From: an uncultured Rickettsiales bacterium
GTDB taxonomy: Bacteria > Pseudomonadota > Alphaproteobacteria > UBA8366
Assembly (NCBI GenBank): GCA_913046825.1
Contig: CAJWTF010000055.1
Span: 1-21,776, forward strand
DNA length: 21,776 bases
Direction: 5' to 3'
A program made the translations under genes and the position numbers. The notes beneath the pieces were generated by a model. That model searched no databases and was not told where the DNA came from. It saw nothing but the letters and a program-made list of their open reading frames with translations. This document shows, piece after piece, positions 8,318 through 16,731 of this stretch. How positions within the stretch are numbered: the first letter of the stretch is position 1; each line of letters opens with the position of its first letter.

Positions 8318-9043
8318 CTATTCGCGATTGCCGAAGAGCGCCAGCAACCAGATGAACATGGTGATGAAACTACCGTAAAGAATAAACGCGCCAAAAATCG
8401 CCTTACGGTTTTGCAGATCGCCGGAATCTCCCCCGTAATATGCATTTTTGATGTTCTGGGTCTCATAAGCGGTCAACCCGGCGAAGACCAAAACCACGAC
8501 AATCGATAGAATGAAGTGGAACATAGCGCTTTCCATAAAGATGTTCACAATCATCGCGACGAAACATCCAATGGCTGCCATGATCAGGAATCGGCCCATG
8601 GCCGTCAGATCTTTTTTCGTGGTGTAACCATAAAGACTGGTACCGGCGAACGCCGCCGACGTGATGAAGAAGACGCGGACGATGCTCTCGCCCGTGTAAA
8701 CATAGAACATTGGCGCGATCAAGACGCCCCATAGTCCCGCATAGAGCCAAAACGCCCCTTGCGCCATCGCCGGACTGCCACTAAACATGATCTTGCCGGA
8801 AAACCAGCCCAATCCCAGCACACCGATAAACAGCACCCACTTCATCGGCCCGAGCGCCACGGCCTGCATAACGGCGGGGTTCATGGCAACGACCATCGCG
8901 ACCATGCCTGTCAGGGCCACGCCAAGCGCCATGTAGTTGTAAACGCTCAGCATATAACCGCGCAGACCAGCATCGATATCGGCTCTGTCGCCGACACGTC
9001 CCGCTGTCTGCGCGAAACTTCCATTCCGTGGATTCAAAGCCAT
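8318..9043 (-). CDS. Bax inhibitor-1 / YccA family inner-membrane protein
   Basis: The 241-residue protein has a hydrophilic N-terminus (about 30 residues) and then seven hydrophobic segments, ending in SFITMFIWLLALFGNRE. The YNYMALGVALTGMVA segment and the late AYETQNIKNAYYGGDSGD loop are typical of the BI-1/YbhL/YccA family. Members act as membrane channels (Ca2+/H+ leak in BsYetJ) or interact with FtsH (YccA); which applies here is not visible. The start ATG at 9043 is preceded by GGAG with about ten bases spacing. It has its own terminator downstream and appears monocistronic, 80 bases after the ybbP stop on the same strand. Confidence 0.93.
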   Translation of the reverse strand: MALNPRNGSFAQTAGRVGDRADIDAGLRGYMLSVYNYMALGVALTGMVAMVVAMNPAVMQAVALGPMKWVLFIGVLGLGWFSGKIMFSGSPAMAQGAFWLYAGLWGVLIAPMFYVYTGESIVRVFFITSAAFAGTSLYGYTTKKDLTAMGRFLIMAAIGCFVAMIVNIFMESAMFHFILSIVVVLVFAGLTAYETQNIKNAYYGGDSGDLQNRKAIFGAFILYGSFITMFIWLLALFGNRE

Positions 9044-9064
9044 CTTAAGATATCTCCAGTTGCT

Positions 9065-9094
9065 AAAATTCCCTTCATCTCAGTATTGGGAATC
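9065..9094 (-). terminator. Possible Rho-independent terminator after ybbP
   Basis: On the minus strand GATTCCC, a 14-base loop and GGGAATT can pair over six to seven bases, followed by a short TTTT. It lies between the ybbP stop and the BI-1 start. The loop is long and the T-run short. Confidence 0.35.
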
Positions 9095-9123
9095 TCAGGC
9101 ACGATTGCAACCACTTCGCAGTA

Positions 9124-11652
9124 TCAATCGTTTCGCAGCAATGGCGCGACTTTCTGCGCCAATGCACGCCAGGTTCCGGCAAATCCGAGTAGCATTGTGA
9201 TGACGAGTGCTAATATCAGCGTCAACAGGACGGGCTCAACGGCAAAATCCCAGCGCATCTTCATAACCTTCTCCACAACCGCCCACGCGACGACCGTACC
9301 GAGAAGGCCCGCCAATGTTGAGGCGAGTAGTCCCAATATTCCAGCTTCCGCCAGGAACGCGACGAAAATACGCTGCCGGGTCGCCCCCACCACCTTTAAG
9401 ACGACCGCGTCATACACCCGGCGCCGATGGTCCGCCGCAATCGATCCGCCCAGCACAAGAATGCCGGCCAAAATCGCGACCGCCGCGATCCCACGCACCG
9501 CGACACCCAGATTTGCCAATACCAGGTTCACGTCCTCCAGGACTTCCTTCACCCGGATCGCCGTGACGTTCGGGAAGCCGTCCGCCACCGCGCGCTCCAA
9601 CGCCAACTCCTGATCGGCGTCAATCTGCACCGTTGCGATTTGGCTTTGCGGTGCGCCCTCAAGCAGGCCAGGGGAGAACACCATGACGAAATTGATTCCA
9701 AGACTCGTCCAATCGATGACTCGCAAGTTGGCGATCCTTGCCGACACGATCTTACCCAGGACGTTAACGGTCAGGCTATCACCGACCCCGAGTCCGAGCG
9801 CTTTCGCCGCGCGGGCGTCGAAGGAGACCAATGGCGGGCCGCTATAGTTCGCCGGCCACCAATCTCCCGCCGTGATCCGGCTGCCCGCACCGGGCGGTTG
9901 GCTCGACCAGGTTAGACCGCGGTCGCCCCGCAATATCCAGGCGAAGTCTGGGGGCGGCGTGATCTCCTCTACCGCTTGTCCCGCAAGCGCCACGATCCGG
10001 CCCCGCAGCATCGGCACCCGCTGGACAACGCCCACTCCTGGATGCCCCTGTATGAGTTTTTGAAACGCCTCGGCCTGGTTCGGTTGAATATCGATGAAAT
10101 AGTAGCCGGGCGCTTCTTCCGGAAGCACCTGTTCGATCTGGTGTTTCAAATTGTGCTCGAGCAGCGCTACGGCGACGAGCACGGTCAGGCCCAATCCCAG
10201 CGACAACAACGCGCCGGTGGTCGGTGCGCCCGGTCTATACAAATTGGCGAGCGCAAGACGTAGTAACGGTTGGCGGGGGCGCGGCAGTAGACGCAATCCT
10301 CGCACGATCAGGGCCCCGGCAAGCCTGAAGATGCCGAAGACCAATAACGAGCCCGCGATATAACCGGCCGCCATCTGCGGGCGGACGGCTGTTGCAATCG
10401 CCAGTATCGCGATCAAGGCCGCCAGTATCACCATCGCCACATAGACCCGGCGCGACGGACGGCCGGAAAGACGTTCCGTGGACGAGCGAAACAGCGCCGC
10501 CGCCCGGACCTCGCCCGCCAACCCTAGGGGCCACAGGGTGAACACCGCAGCGACCAAGAACCCGAACGCGCCCGCCGTCAGCAACGGTATCGTGTGGAAG
10601 CCGAATTGCACGGTCACCGGCAATCGGCCTTCCAATAGCGGTGACACCATCATCGGTGTAAAAGCGCCGACCAGAAGACCCAGAAAAATGCCAACGGATG
10701 CCATGGCGGCGACCTGTAGGAAATATATCCGGAAGATTGTGCCTCGCGAGGCACCCAAGCACTTCAGCGTGGCAATGGAGGTAATTCGGGAATCCATGAA
10801 CGAGCCGACTGAATTCGCGACCCCAACACCACCAACCAAAAGGGCAGTGAGACCGATCAATGAGAGAAACAGCGCCACACGATCGACGAATCGTTGGATG
10901 CCGGGCGCTGCATTCTCCACATCGCGAATACGCCAGCCAGCGCCAGGAAACCGCTCCTGAAGCCGCGCACGCCAATCAGCAAGCTTCGTCTCCAAGGGCA
11001 AAGCTAGGCGATAATGGTAGCGAATGAGACTACCAGGTTGCTCCAATCCGGTGGCCGCAAGCGCACCGCCCGACGTTATGACACGGGGGCCCAGGCGAAA
11101 GGCGCGGGTGCCCCGATCCGGCTCGCGCTCGATCACGGCGGCCACTTGCAATTCCACATCTCCAATCCGAAAGAGATCGCCAAATGTAAGACCCAAATGT
11201 TCCAACACCCGTGGATCAACTGCCGCACCCCAGGCCTTTCCGCTTTGCGCCAAGGCCTCATTCAAGACCCCATCGTCGCGTAGCTTGAGACCGCCGTAGA
11301 GCGGATACGCGGCGTCGACCGCTTTCAATTCGACAAGCCGTTGCCGGTTCGTATCGGTGCGGCGCGCCATGGTGCGCATTTCTACAATAGTGGAAATCGC
11401 CATCGTATTGGCGCGCAACCAATCGAGCTGCTCCGCTGATGCCCGGCGATGCGTGAACGTGAGGTCGACATCGCCGCCGAGCAGAATACGCCCCTCCGAT
11501 TTCAATCCCTTGGTCAGCGCTGAGGCGAGCGAACCGACCCCTGCAACGGAAGCGACACCAAGGGCCAGACAGGCGATGAGAACGCGAAACCCGCGCACCC
11601 CCCCACGCAATTCACGCGCGGCGAATCGGCACGCAACGTACCATTCATTCAT
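9124..11652 (-). CDS. ybbP: FtsX-family ABC permease, YbbP-like
   Basis: This 842-residue inner-membrane protein is a MacB/FtsX-type permease paired with the adjacent ATPase. An N-terminal membrane segment (about 22-45) is followed by a large periplasmic domain. The first FtsX core (about 255-365) contains ITSIATLKCLGASRGTIFRI, the hallmark 'lk.lGas...i' coupling helix. A group of central membrane segments (about 370-510), a second periplasmic part and a C-terminal FtsX core (about 720-842) follow, the last with VYDAVVLKVVGATRQRIFVA. This matches the ten-segment YbbP architecture, not the four-segment LolC/FtsX form. Start ATG and ybbA stop overlap as ATGA. In enterobacteria ybbAP also lies next to tesA, and the same grouping here supports the name. 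Transported substrate is not known; export or extraction of lipid-like molecules is proposed for the family. Confidence 0.9.
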   Translation of the reverse strand: MNEWYVACRFAARELRGGVRGFRVLIACLALGVASVAGVGSLASALTKGLKSEGRILLGGDVDLTFTHRRASAEQLDWLRANTMAISTIVEMRTMARRTDTNRQRLVELKAVDAAYPLYGGLKLRDDGVLNEALAQSGKAWGAAVDPRVLEHLGLTFGDLFRIGDVELQVAAVIEREPDRGTRAFRLGPRVITSGGALAATGLEQPGSLIRYHYRLALPLETKLADWRARLQERFPGAGWRIRDVENAAPGIQRFVDRVALFLSLIGLTALLVGGVGVANSVGSFMDSRITSIATLKCLGASRGTIFRIYFLQVAAMASVGIFLGLLVGAFTPMMVSPLLEGRLPVTVQFGFHTIPLLTAGAFGFLVAAVFTLWPLGLAGEVRAAALFRSSTERLSGRPSRRVYVAMVILAALIAILAIATAVRPQMAAGYIAGSLLVFGIFRLAGALIVRGLRLLPRPRQPLLRLALANLYRPGAPTTGALLSLGLGLTVLVAVALLEHNLKHQIEQVLPEEAPGYYFIDIQPNQAEAFQKLIQGHPGVGVVQRVPMLRGRIVALAGQAVEEITPPPDFAWILRGDRGLTWSSQPPGAGSRITAGDWWPANYSGPPLVSFDARAAKALGLGVGDSLTVNVLGKIVSARIANLRVIDWTSLGINFVMVFSPGLLEGAPQSQIATVQIDADQELALERAVADGFPNVTAIRVKEVLEDVNLVLANLGVAVRGIAAVAILAGILVLGGSIAADHRRRVYDAVVLKVVGATRQRIFVAFLAEAGILGLLASTLAGLLGTVVAWAVVEKVMKMRWDFAVEPVLLTLILALVITMLLGFAGTWRALAQKVAPLLRND

Positions 11653-12332
11653 GCGAGTCGCCCATCGACGATGCGCACGATTCGGTCGCAGCGTTCCGCG
11701 ATGGCGTTGTCATGGGTAATCAGCATCAAGGTCGTACCGGCCCGCGCCGCCAATTCGAAAAGCATCTCCACGATATGGCCGCCGGTCTCACCATCAAGAT
11801 TTCCAGTGGGCTCGTCCGCCAACAGCAGGTGTGGTTCAACCGCGAAAGCCCGCGCCAAGGCTACCCGCTGTTGCTCGCCACCCGACAATTGTCCGGGATA
11901 ATGTTGAAGGCGGTGACACAAACCGACATCGCTAAGCGCCTGTTCAGCCCGCTTGAATGCGTCGCTTCGGCCGGCCAACTCCATCGGGACGCCGACATTC
12001 TCCAACGCGGTCATTGTTGGGATCAAGTGAAACGATTGGAACACCACACCCATCTCGTCGCGCCGAAACTCAGCGAGAGCATCCTCACCCAGCGCGGAAA
12101 TTTCGCGATTCGCGACGGTGATTTGCCCCGAAGAAATGCGCTCCAATCCGGCGATCACCATGATCATTGAAGTTTTGCCGGAACCCGACGGACCGACCAC
12201 ACCGACCGATTCGCCCCGCCGCACGGAAAGATCGATTCCCCTCAGGATGTTGATCTCCCCGGCATCGCTCTTAAGTGTAAGTTTCACTCCTTGGAGCAAG
12301 ACCATCGGGTCGGCCGCGGTAGAGAGAGTCAT
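11649..12332 (-). CDS. ybbA: ABC transporter ATP-binding protein, YbbA/LolD-like
   Basis: The ATPase partner of YbbP is 227 residues, normal for the LolD/MacB class. Walker A is GPSGSGKTS (47-55), the Q-loop is FQSFHLIPTMTALENV, the signature is LSGGEQQRVALARAF (149-163), Walker B with D-loop is LLLADEPTGNLD (169-180), and the switch His is His207 in LITHDNA. EPTGNLD is characteristic of this class. The start ATG (12332-12330) overlaps, base for base, the start ATG of the divergent esterase gene (12331-12333), so there is no spacer between the two genes. Confidence 0.93.
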   Translation of the reverse strand: MTLSTAADPMVLLQGVKLTLKSDAGEINILRGIDLSVRRGESVGVVGPSGSGKTSMIMVIAGLERISSGQITVANREISALGEDALAEFRRDEMGVVFQSFHLIPTMTALENVGVPMELAGRSDAFKRAEQALSDVGLCHRLQHYPGQLSGGEQQRVALARAFAVEPHLLLADEPTGNLDGETGGHIVEMLFELAARAGTTLMLITHDNAIAERCDRIVRIVDGRLA

Positions 12333-13044
12333 GTTTGTTCCATTTCAGGCAAAGGCAGAAGAGAAAACTCAGGCGCGTCATAGGACTCGGCGTGCATATG
12401 GCGAAGACCGGCCTCGTTTCAATATCCTACCCGTCCTTACACTTCTCTGTAGCTTTTTTTGTACGCCCGCATGGACCGCATCGGATCAACCCCGCATTCT
12501 CGCTTTGGGCGACAGCCTAACGGCGGGATACGGCCTATCCCAGTCTGAATCCTTCCCGGCACAACTGACCCGTAAACTTCAAGCTGCGAAAGTCACCGTA
12601 AATATAGTGAACGCCGGCGTTTCGGGAGACACCACATCGGGCGCACTGCAACGACTCGACTGGTTAATGGACGGTCCTTACGATTTGGCGATCATCGAAT
12701 TGGGCGCCAACGATGCGTTAAGGGCGGTCGACCCGGCGTTGACCAAGCAGAACCTGGACCGAATCGTCACTAAGCTGAAAGCACTTGGGATACCTATCCT
12801 GCTAGCCGGTATGAAAGCGCCACGCAATTTGGGGCCCAATTACGCACTCCGATTCGACAGAATCTTCCCAGACTTGGCGCAAAAGCATAGCGTTCATTTT
12901 TATCCCTTTTTCCTTGACGGCATCGCCGCCAAGCCTGCGTTCAATCAAGCGGACGGCATGCACCCGAACGCAAAAGGGGTTGCAATCATCGCCGAACGTA
13001 TGGTGCCGTTCATCATCAACGCGCTCGGAAAGGAACCCCAGTGA
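12331..13044 (+). CDS. tesA: TesA-like SGNH/GDSL esterase (arylesterase / lysophospholipase L1), exported
   Basis: A periplasmic SGNH hydrolase cleaving acyl esters or thioesters. From the ATG at 12331 it is 237 residues. Basic N-region of about 29 residues, hydrophobic core FNILPVLTLLCSFF, probable cleavage after AWTA. Block I is LALGDSLTAGYGL with nucleophile Ser62. Block II is NAGVSGDTT with oxyanion Gly99. Block III is ELGANDALR with Asn127. Block V is DGMHP with catalytic Asp208 and His211. The N-region is long, but there is no ATG, GTG, TTG or CTG in frame between 12331 and the signal core, so 12331 is the only standard start. Stop overlaps the next gene as GTGA. Divergence from ybbAP matches the enterobacterial tesA-ybbAP arrangement. 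Confidence 0.9.
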   Translation: MFVPFQAKAEEKTQARHRTRRAYGEDRPRFNILPVLTLLCSFFCTPAWTASDQPRILALGDSLTAGYGLSQSESFPAQLTRKLQAAKVTVNIVNAGVSGDTTSGALQRLDWLMDGPYDLAIIELGANDALRAVDPALTKQNLDRIVTKLKALGIPILLAGMKAPRNLGPNYALRFDRIFPDLAQKHSVHFYPFFLDGIAAKPAFNQADGMHPNAKGVAIIAERMVPFIINALGKEPQ

Positions 13045-14168
13045 GCGATCTAACAAATTTTCTTGTCGCCCATGCCAGTGCTCCTAAATGGCAAGACGCG
13101 GCGGCCGAGCTTATTCTTGGGCTAAAACCTATCACCGTCGAACATCGGCTGGGCTTTCTCTATGTCACCGATGCCTTTGCGGACTCGTTGAAGGAGATTT
13201 CCATCTTCCTGCGTGAGACGACCGGCGTACCCCATTGGGTTGGCACCGTCGGTTTCGGCATTTGCGCGCCGGGTAAGGAATATTTCGGCGAGGCCGCCAT
13301 GGCCGCCATGGTGGCACCGATCCCGAAAGACGCGTTTCGCGTATTCAACGGCATCACCGAAGATACTGGCCCGACCGTCGCAAGTGTCTCGGCCTGGCTC
13401 GGCGATGTACCCCCACTGATCGTGACCCACGCGGACCCGCGCAATCAGCATGTCCCGCAGATCATCGAGGACCTGTCGAGCGAGACCGACGGATTTTTGA
13501 TCGGCGGTCTCACCGCGTCCAATGGTGCTCATCCGCAATTGGCGGACGATGTCGCGGAAGGCGAAGTCTCGGGCGTGATGATGTCGCTCGAAGCGGTGCC
13601 TGTGGCAGCAGCTTTGACGCAAGGATGTTCGCCCATCGGCGAGGTCCACCGCATTACCGCAGCGGAAGAGAACATTCTGATTGAGATCGACGGCCGCCCC
13701 GCCCTCGATGTTTTCAAGGAAGATATTGGGGAAATTTTGGCGCGAGACCTTAGCAAGGTGGCCGGCTATATTTTCGCGGCCCTACCCGTCAGCGGTTCCG
13801 ATACCGGCGACTATCTGGTGCGCAACCTGACCGGTATTGATCCAGATCAAGGCCTGATCGCGATTGGCGAGTACGTCAATGCGGGTGACCCGATCATGTT
13901 CTGCCGCCGCGATCACGACAGTGCCGTCGAAGACATGCGCCGTATGCTAGGCGATCTGCGCAAGCGGGCCGGTAATGCACCGATCCGGGGCGGGCTGTAT
14001 TTCTCTTGCTGCGCGCGAGGGCCCAATCAGTTCGGCGACGACAGTAAAGAGCTGGGTCTAATCTCCGAGGAGCTGGGCGACTTCCCATTGGTCGGATTTT
14101 TCGCGAATGGCGAGATCAGCAACAATCGTCTCTACGGGTATACCGGCGTCCTCACACTTTTCCTTTGA
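13041..14168 (+). CDS. FIST-domain protein (FIST N + FIST C)
   Basis: A 375-residue cytoplasmic protein consisting only of the FIST N-terminal (about 25-225) and FIST C-terminal (about 235-370) domains. These are a proposed small-ligand (amino-acid) sensing module. Diagnostic parts are GVPHWVGTVGFGIC, GFLIGGLTASN, the middle ALTQGCSPIG and the terminal PLVGFFANGEISNN...YGYTGVLTLF. It has no kinase, GGDEF or methyl-accepting domain, so it would act as a stand-alone sensor or enzyme. The start is GTG at 13041, overlapping the tesA stop (GTGA), so translation is very likely coupled. Role relative to the esterase is unknown. Confidence 0.9.
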   Translation: MSDLTNFLVAHASAPKWQDAAAELILGLKPITVEHRLGFLYVTDAFADSLKEISIFLRETTGVPHWVGTVGFGICAPGKEYFGEAAMAAMVAPIPKDAFRVFNGITEDTGPTVASVSAWLGDVPPLIVTHADPRNQHVPQIIEDLSSETDGFLIGGLTASNGAHPQLADDVAEGEVSGVMMSLEAVPVAAALTQGCSPIGEVHRITAAEENILIEIDGRPALDVFKEDIGEILARDLSKVAGYIFAALPVSGSDTGDYLVRNLTGIDPDQGLIAIGEYVNAGDPIMFCRRDHDSAVEDMRRMLGDLRKRAGNAPIRGGLYFSCCARGPNQFGDDSKELGLISEELGDFPLVGFFANGEISNNRLYGYTGVLTLFL

Positions 14169-14198
14169 GAACGCATCAAACGACAAACGGAGGTTTCC

Positions 14199-14741
14199 TT
14201 GATTCGCTTGTTTGTCGGCATCCCGATGCCCGCTGATATTCGAATGCGGCTTTCCTTAATGGCGTCCGGTCTGCCAGGCGCGCGCTGGACCGGCGAGGAG
14301 TCCTACCACCTCACCTTGCGCTATATTGGCGAAGTGGATCAGGGAACCGCTGACGATATCGATGCAGTGCTCGGACATATTAACGTCGAACCCTTCGACA
14401 TCACGCTATCCGGTATCGGCTATTTTGGAAAAGCGAAACCCGCACGCGCGGTCTGGGCGGGGGTTGAGCGAAACGACACCTTGATTCGTCTGCAACACAA
14501 GATTGAGATCGCCTTGCAGCACGTGGGCCTCCCGGCGGAAGAACGCAAATATACGCCGCACGTCACATTGGCGCGGTTGCGTGGCACGCCCGCGCGTCGA
14601 CTCGAGGCGTACGTCGCCGATCACGGAGCCCTCGCCGCGGGACCGTTCCAAGTCAATGGCTTCACACTGTTCTCGAGTTTTCCATCCTCCTCCGGCGCCA
14701 TCTACACGCGGGAGGCCCAATATGAGCTAGGTGATGCATAA
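14199..14741 (+). CDS. thpR: RNA 2',3'-cyclic phosphodiesterase ThpR (2'-5' RNA ligase/LigT family)
   Basis: A 180-residue 2H phosphoesterase that opens 2',3'-cyclic phosphates on RNA to 2'-phosphates. Both HxT motifs are present: YHLTLRYIG with His37/Thr39 and YTPHVTLAR with His121/Thr123. The opening IRLFVGIPMP and the near-terminal FTLFSS block are family-typical. The start is TTG at 14199, supported by a GGAGG (14189-14193) with five bases spacing. It lies 30 bases after the FIST gene, and the last base of its TAA is the first base of the next ATG (TAATG). Confidence 0.93.
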   Translation: MIRLFVGIPMPADIRMRLSLMASGLPGARWTGEESYHLTLRYIGEVDQGTADDIDAVLGHINVEPFDITLSGIGYFGKAKPARAVWAGVERNDTLIRLQHKIEIALQHVGLPAEERKYTPHVTLARLRGTPARRLEAYVADHGALAAGPFQVNGFTLFSSFPSSSGAIYTREAQYELGDA

Positions 14742-15325
14742 TGGATGTTTTCAACGCCTTGCTAACGAGAGTGCGTGATTGCACGATTTGCGCTGTTGAT
14801 CTGCCACTAGGACCCCGCCCGATTGTGCGCGGTATGTCGGACGCGAAACTGCTGTTGATCGGCCAAGCACCCGGCACGCGTGTGCATGAATCTGGCGTTC
14901 CCTGGAACGATCCAAGCGGTGAGCTCCTGTGAGACTGGTTGCAGATGACGCCGGACGATTTCTACGACGAATCGAAGATTGCCATCGTGCCTACGGGTTT
15001 CTGCTATCCGGGTGCCGATGCGAAAGGCGGCGATAAACCACCACGCCCCGAATGCGAAACTGAATGGCACCCGCCCCTTCTTGCTGGTTTGCCGAATGTC
15101 GAATTGACGATCTTGATCGGAAAGTACGCGCAGAAACGCTATCTAGAAAAACGCCGCAAGAAAACTTTTATGGAAACCGTAAGTCATTAGCGGGAGTTCA
15201 CACCCGACTTCCTACCGTTGCCTCATCCGAGTTGGCGCAACGACGTTTGGGTCAAGAAGAACCCGTGGTTCGCCATGGAAGTCCGACCGATGCTACGGGA
15301 GCGGTATGCCAGATTATTCGGCTGA
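14741..15325 (+). pseudogene. Uracil-DNA glycosylase family protein, broken by two in-frame stops
   Basis: One frame from ATG 14741 to TGA 15323-15325 spells a complete family protein of about 194 positions, interrupted by TGA at 14930-14932 and TAG at 15188-15190. Recognisable parts, in order: CTICAVDLPLGPRP (Cys pair as in [4Fe-4S] UDGs), LLLIGQAPGTRVHESGVPW, NDPSGELL-stop-DWL, FYDESKIAIVPTGFCYPG, PPRPECETEWH, LTILIGKYAQKRYL, ETVSH-stop-REFTPDF, LPLPHPSWRND and KKNPWFAMEV. The TGA stands where Arg is usual (CGA to TGA fits) and the TAG where Trp is usual (TGG to TAG fits). The rest of the frame is well conserved, so inactivation looks recent or is a sequence error. Its ATG overlaps the thpR stop. 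Its 3' end overlaps a convergent zincin gene by 12 bases. Confidence 0.87.
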
Positions 15326-15706
15326 CGCCGCTGCCTCCGACGCATCCATATCCGCGTCGGAGAAGCCGAAATGGTGGCCAATTTCGTGGATAACGACATG
15401 GCGTACCAACCGGTCCAACGGCTCTCCGGTTTCGCGCCAATAGTCCAGCAGTGGGCGACGATAGAGAAACACTCGGTCGACCTCTGGAGAGGCATCCAAG
15501 TTACTTTTTTGTAGTAAATCGACCCCGTGATAGAGGCCGAGAATATCGACGGGTGTCTCAAGCTCCATCGCCGCAATCGTCTCATCGTTGGGAAAATCCA
15601 CCACGTGAAACACGATGTCTCCGGCGGCAGCGCGTAAATTCTCCAGAATATCGTCGAATGCCCGCTGCGCCAGGACCTCAATATCCGCAATGGTGGTTAA
15701 GTTCAT
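15314..15706 (-). CDS. Metallopeptidase-family protein, small zincin (DUF1025-like)
   Basis: A 130-residue protein with a single zinc-protease motif, HEIGHHFGFSDADMDA (HEIGH at 107-111), near the C-terminus. The upstream pattern DILGLYHG...VFLYRRPLLDYW matches the small 'possibly metallopeptidase' zincin family found widely in alphaproteobacteria. There is no signal peptide, so it is probably cytoplasmic. Substrate is not known. It converges on the UDG pseudogene and diverges from the pterin dehydratase gene over 71 bases. An AT-rich TAATATAG patch (15736-15743) in that gap may serve promoters in one or both directions. Confidence 0.88.
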   Translation of the reverse strand: MNLTTIADIEVLAQRAFDDILENLRAAAGDIVFHVVDFPNDETIAAMELETPVDILGLYHGVDLLQKSNLDASPEVDRVFLYRRPLLDYWRETGEPLDRLVRHVVIHEIGHHFGFSDADMDASEAAASAE

Positions 15707-15777
15707 TGACGTTTAGCCTTGTGATCCGCTTCCCGTAATATAGGGAGCGATAAATCGTTTCACGAGAGGCCGCACCC

Positions 15778-16068
15778 ATGTTTCAAAAACTATCTCCCGA
15801 AGACCGAGCATCCGCGCTCTCTGAGCTCTCCGACTGGGAAGAGCTAGACGGCCGCGACGCCATCCGGCGGAAGTTCGTCTTTACCGACTTTAACGAGGCG
15901 TGGGGCTTCATAAGCCGCATTGCGATGGAAGCCGAACGACGGGATCATCATCCCGAATGGTCCAACATCTGGGCCACCGTTGATATTACCTTATCGACGC
16001 ACGACTGTGACGGATTAAGTTCACGAGATGTGGAACTCGCGCGATTCATTGATAAGATAGTTCCATAG
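15778..16068 (+). CDS. phhB: 4a-hydroxytetrahydrobiopterin dehydratase (pterin carbinolamine dehydratase)
   Basis: A 96-residue protein of normal PCD length. It dehydrates 4a-hydroxytetrahydropterin formed by aromatic amino-acid hydroxylases, and homologues also occur where no hydroxylase exists. The diagnostic RDHHPEWSNIWATVDITLSTHDCDGLS segment carries the active-site histidines (His57, His58, His75). GAGAGG about eight bases before the ATG is a good ribosome binding site. No phenylalanine hydroxylase gene is in the window. The symbol is by family resemblance. Confidence 0.92.
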   Translation: MFQKLSPEDRASALSELSDWEELDGRDAIRRKFVFTDFNEAWGFISRIAMEAERRDHHPEWSNIWATVDITLSTHDCDGLSSRDVELARFIDKIVP

Positions 16069-16094
16069 ACGCAAGATATTGAAAGGCCACTGCC

Positions 16095-16688
16095 ATGGCG
16101 CGCATCACCTATCTGTTCTGCATCCTCGCCATCCTTCTCGCGGCACCCCTGAGCGCACAGGATTTCCGCGAGGGCCTGCGCGCCTTCCAATCTGGAGAGA
16201 ATGAGCGCGCCGCGGCCATCTTCCGTGACCTCGCGGGACAGAACAGCCGGGATGCTCAATTCATGATGGGGGTCCTGCACGAAGGCGGCTATGGCGTCGA
16301 CAAGAATTTGGTGGAAGCGGCAACTTGGTACATCAAGGCTGCGGAAGCGGGACTGTCGTCAGCACAATTCAATCTCGGTATTTTTTATCAGTTCGGACAA
16401 GGAGTGCGGAAAAGTACGGCCCAAGCTTTCGCCTGGCACAGCCGGGCGGGGCGCCAAGGTCATGCGTCGGCACAGAACAATTTGGCCTCGCTCTACTTCA
16501 CCGGCGAAGGGGTGATAACGGATTCCGTCGAAGCCTGGAAATGGTACGAGATTGCGCGCCGAAATTTACAGGGCGACGCCCAAGGCATTGCCCTTAAGAA
16601 CCGCGATAAGGTCGGTAAAACCCTATCTAGCGACGAACGCGCCGCCGCCAAACGTCGCGCGGACGATTTCAAACCGGTCCGGGAATAA
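16095..16688 (+). CDS. Exported Sel1-like repeat protein
   Basis: A 197-residue protein with a clear signal peptide (MARITYLFCILAILLAAPLS, cleavage probably after SA, before QDF). At least three Sel1 (SLR) repeats follow: AQFMMGVLHEGGYGVDKN, AQFNLGIFYQFGQGVRKS and AQNNLASLYFTGEGVITD, each with a following helix of the A..WY..A type. The C-terminus is charged (DERAAAKRRADDF). SLR proteins are protein-protein interaction scaffolds, here in the periplasm. It lies 26 bases after the pterin dehydratase gene and may be co-transcribed, though a functional link is not evident. Confidence 0.9.
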   Translation: MARITYLFCILAILLAAPLSAQDFREGLRAFQSGENERAAAIFRDLAGQNSRDAQFMMGVLHEGGYGVDKNLVEAATWYIKAAEAGLSSAQFNLGIFYQFGQGVRKSTAQAFAWHSRAGRQGHASAQNNLASLYFTGEGVITDSVEAWKWYEIARRNLQGDAQGIALKNRDKVGKTLSSDERAAAKRRADDFKPVRE

Positions 16689-16731
16689 GGCCTGAGAAAC
16701 GCCTCTTCAAATGAATGACGGCGTGTTCCTC

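Noticed and set aside
12118..12330. N-terminal extension of the TesA-like frame to 12118
   Set aside because: The extension is entirely antisense to ybbA, lies before the signal peptide and has no homology character.
15223..15690. A 155-codon minus-strand frame overlapping the zincin gene
   Set aside because: The zincin frame (15314-15706) carries the HEIGHH motif and family blocks. The other frame is a shadow rich in Arg, Ser and Trp.
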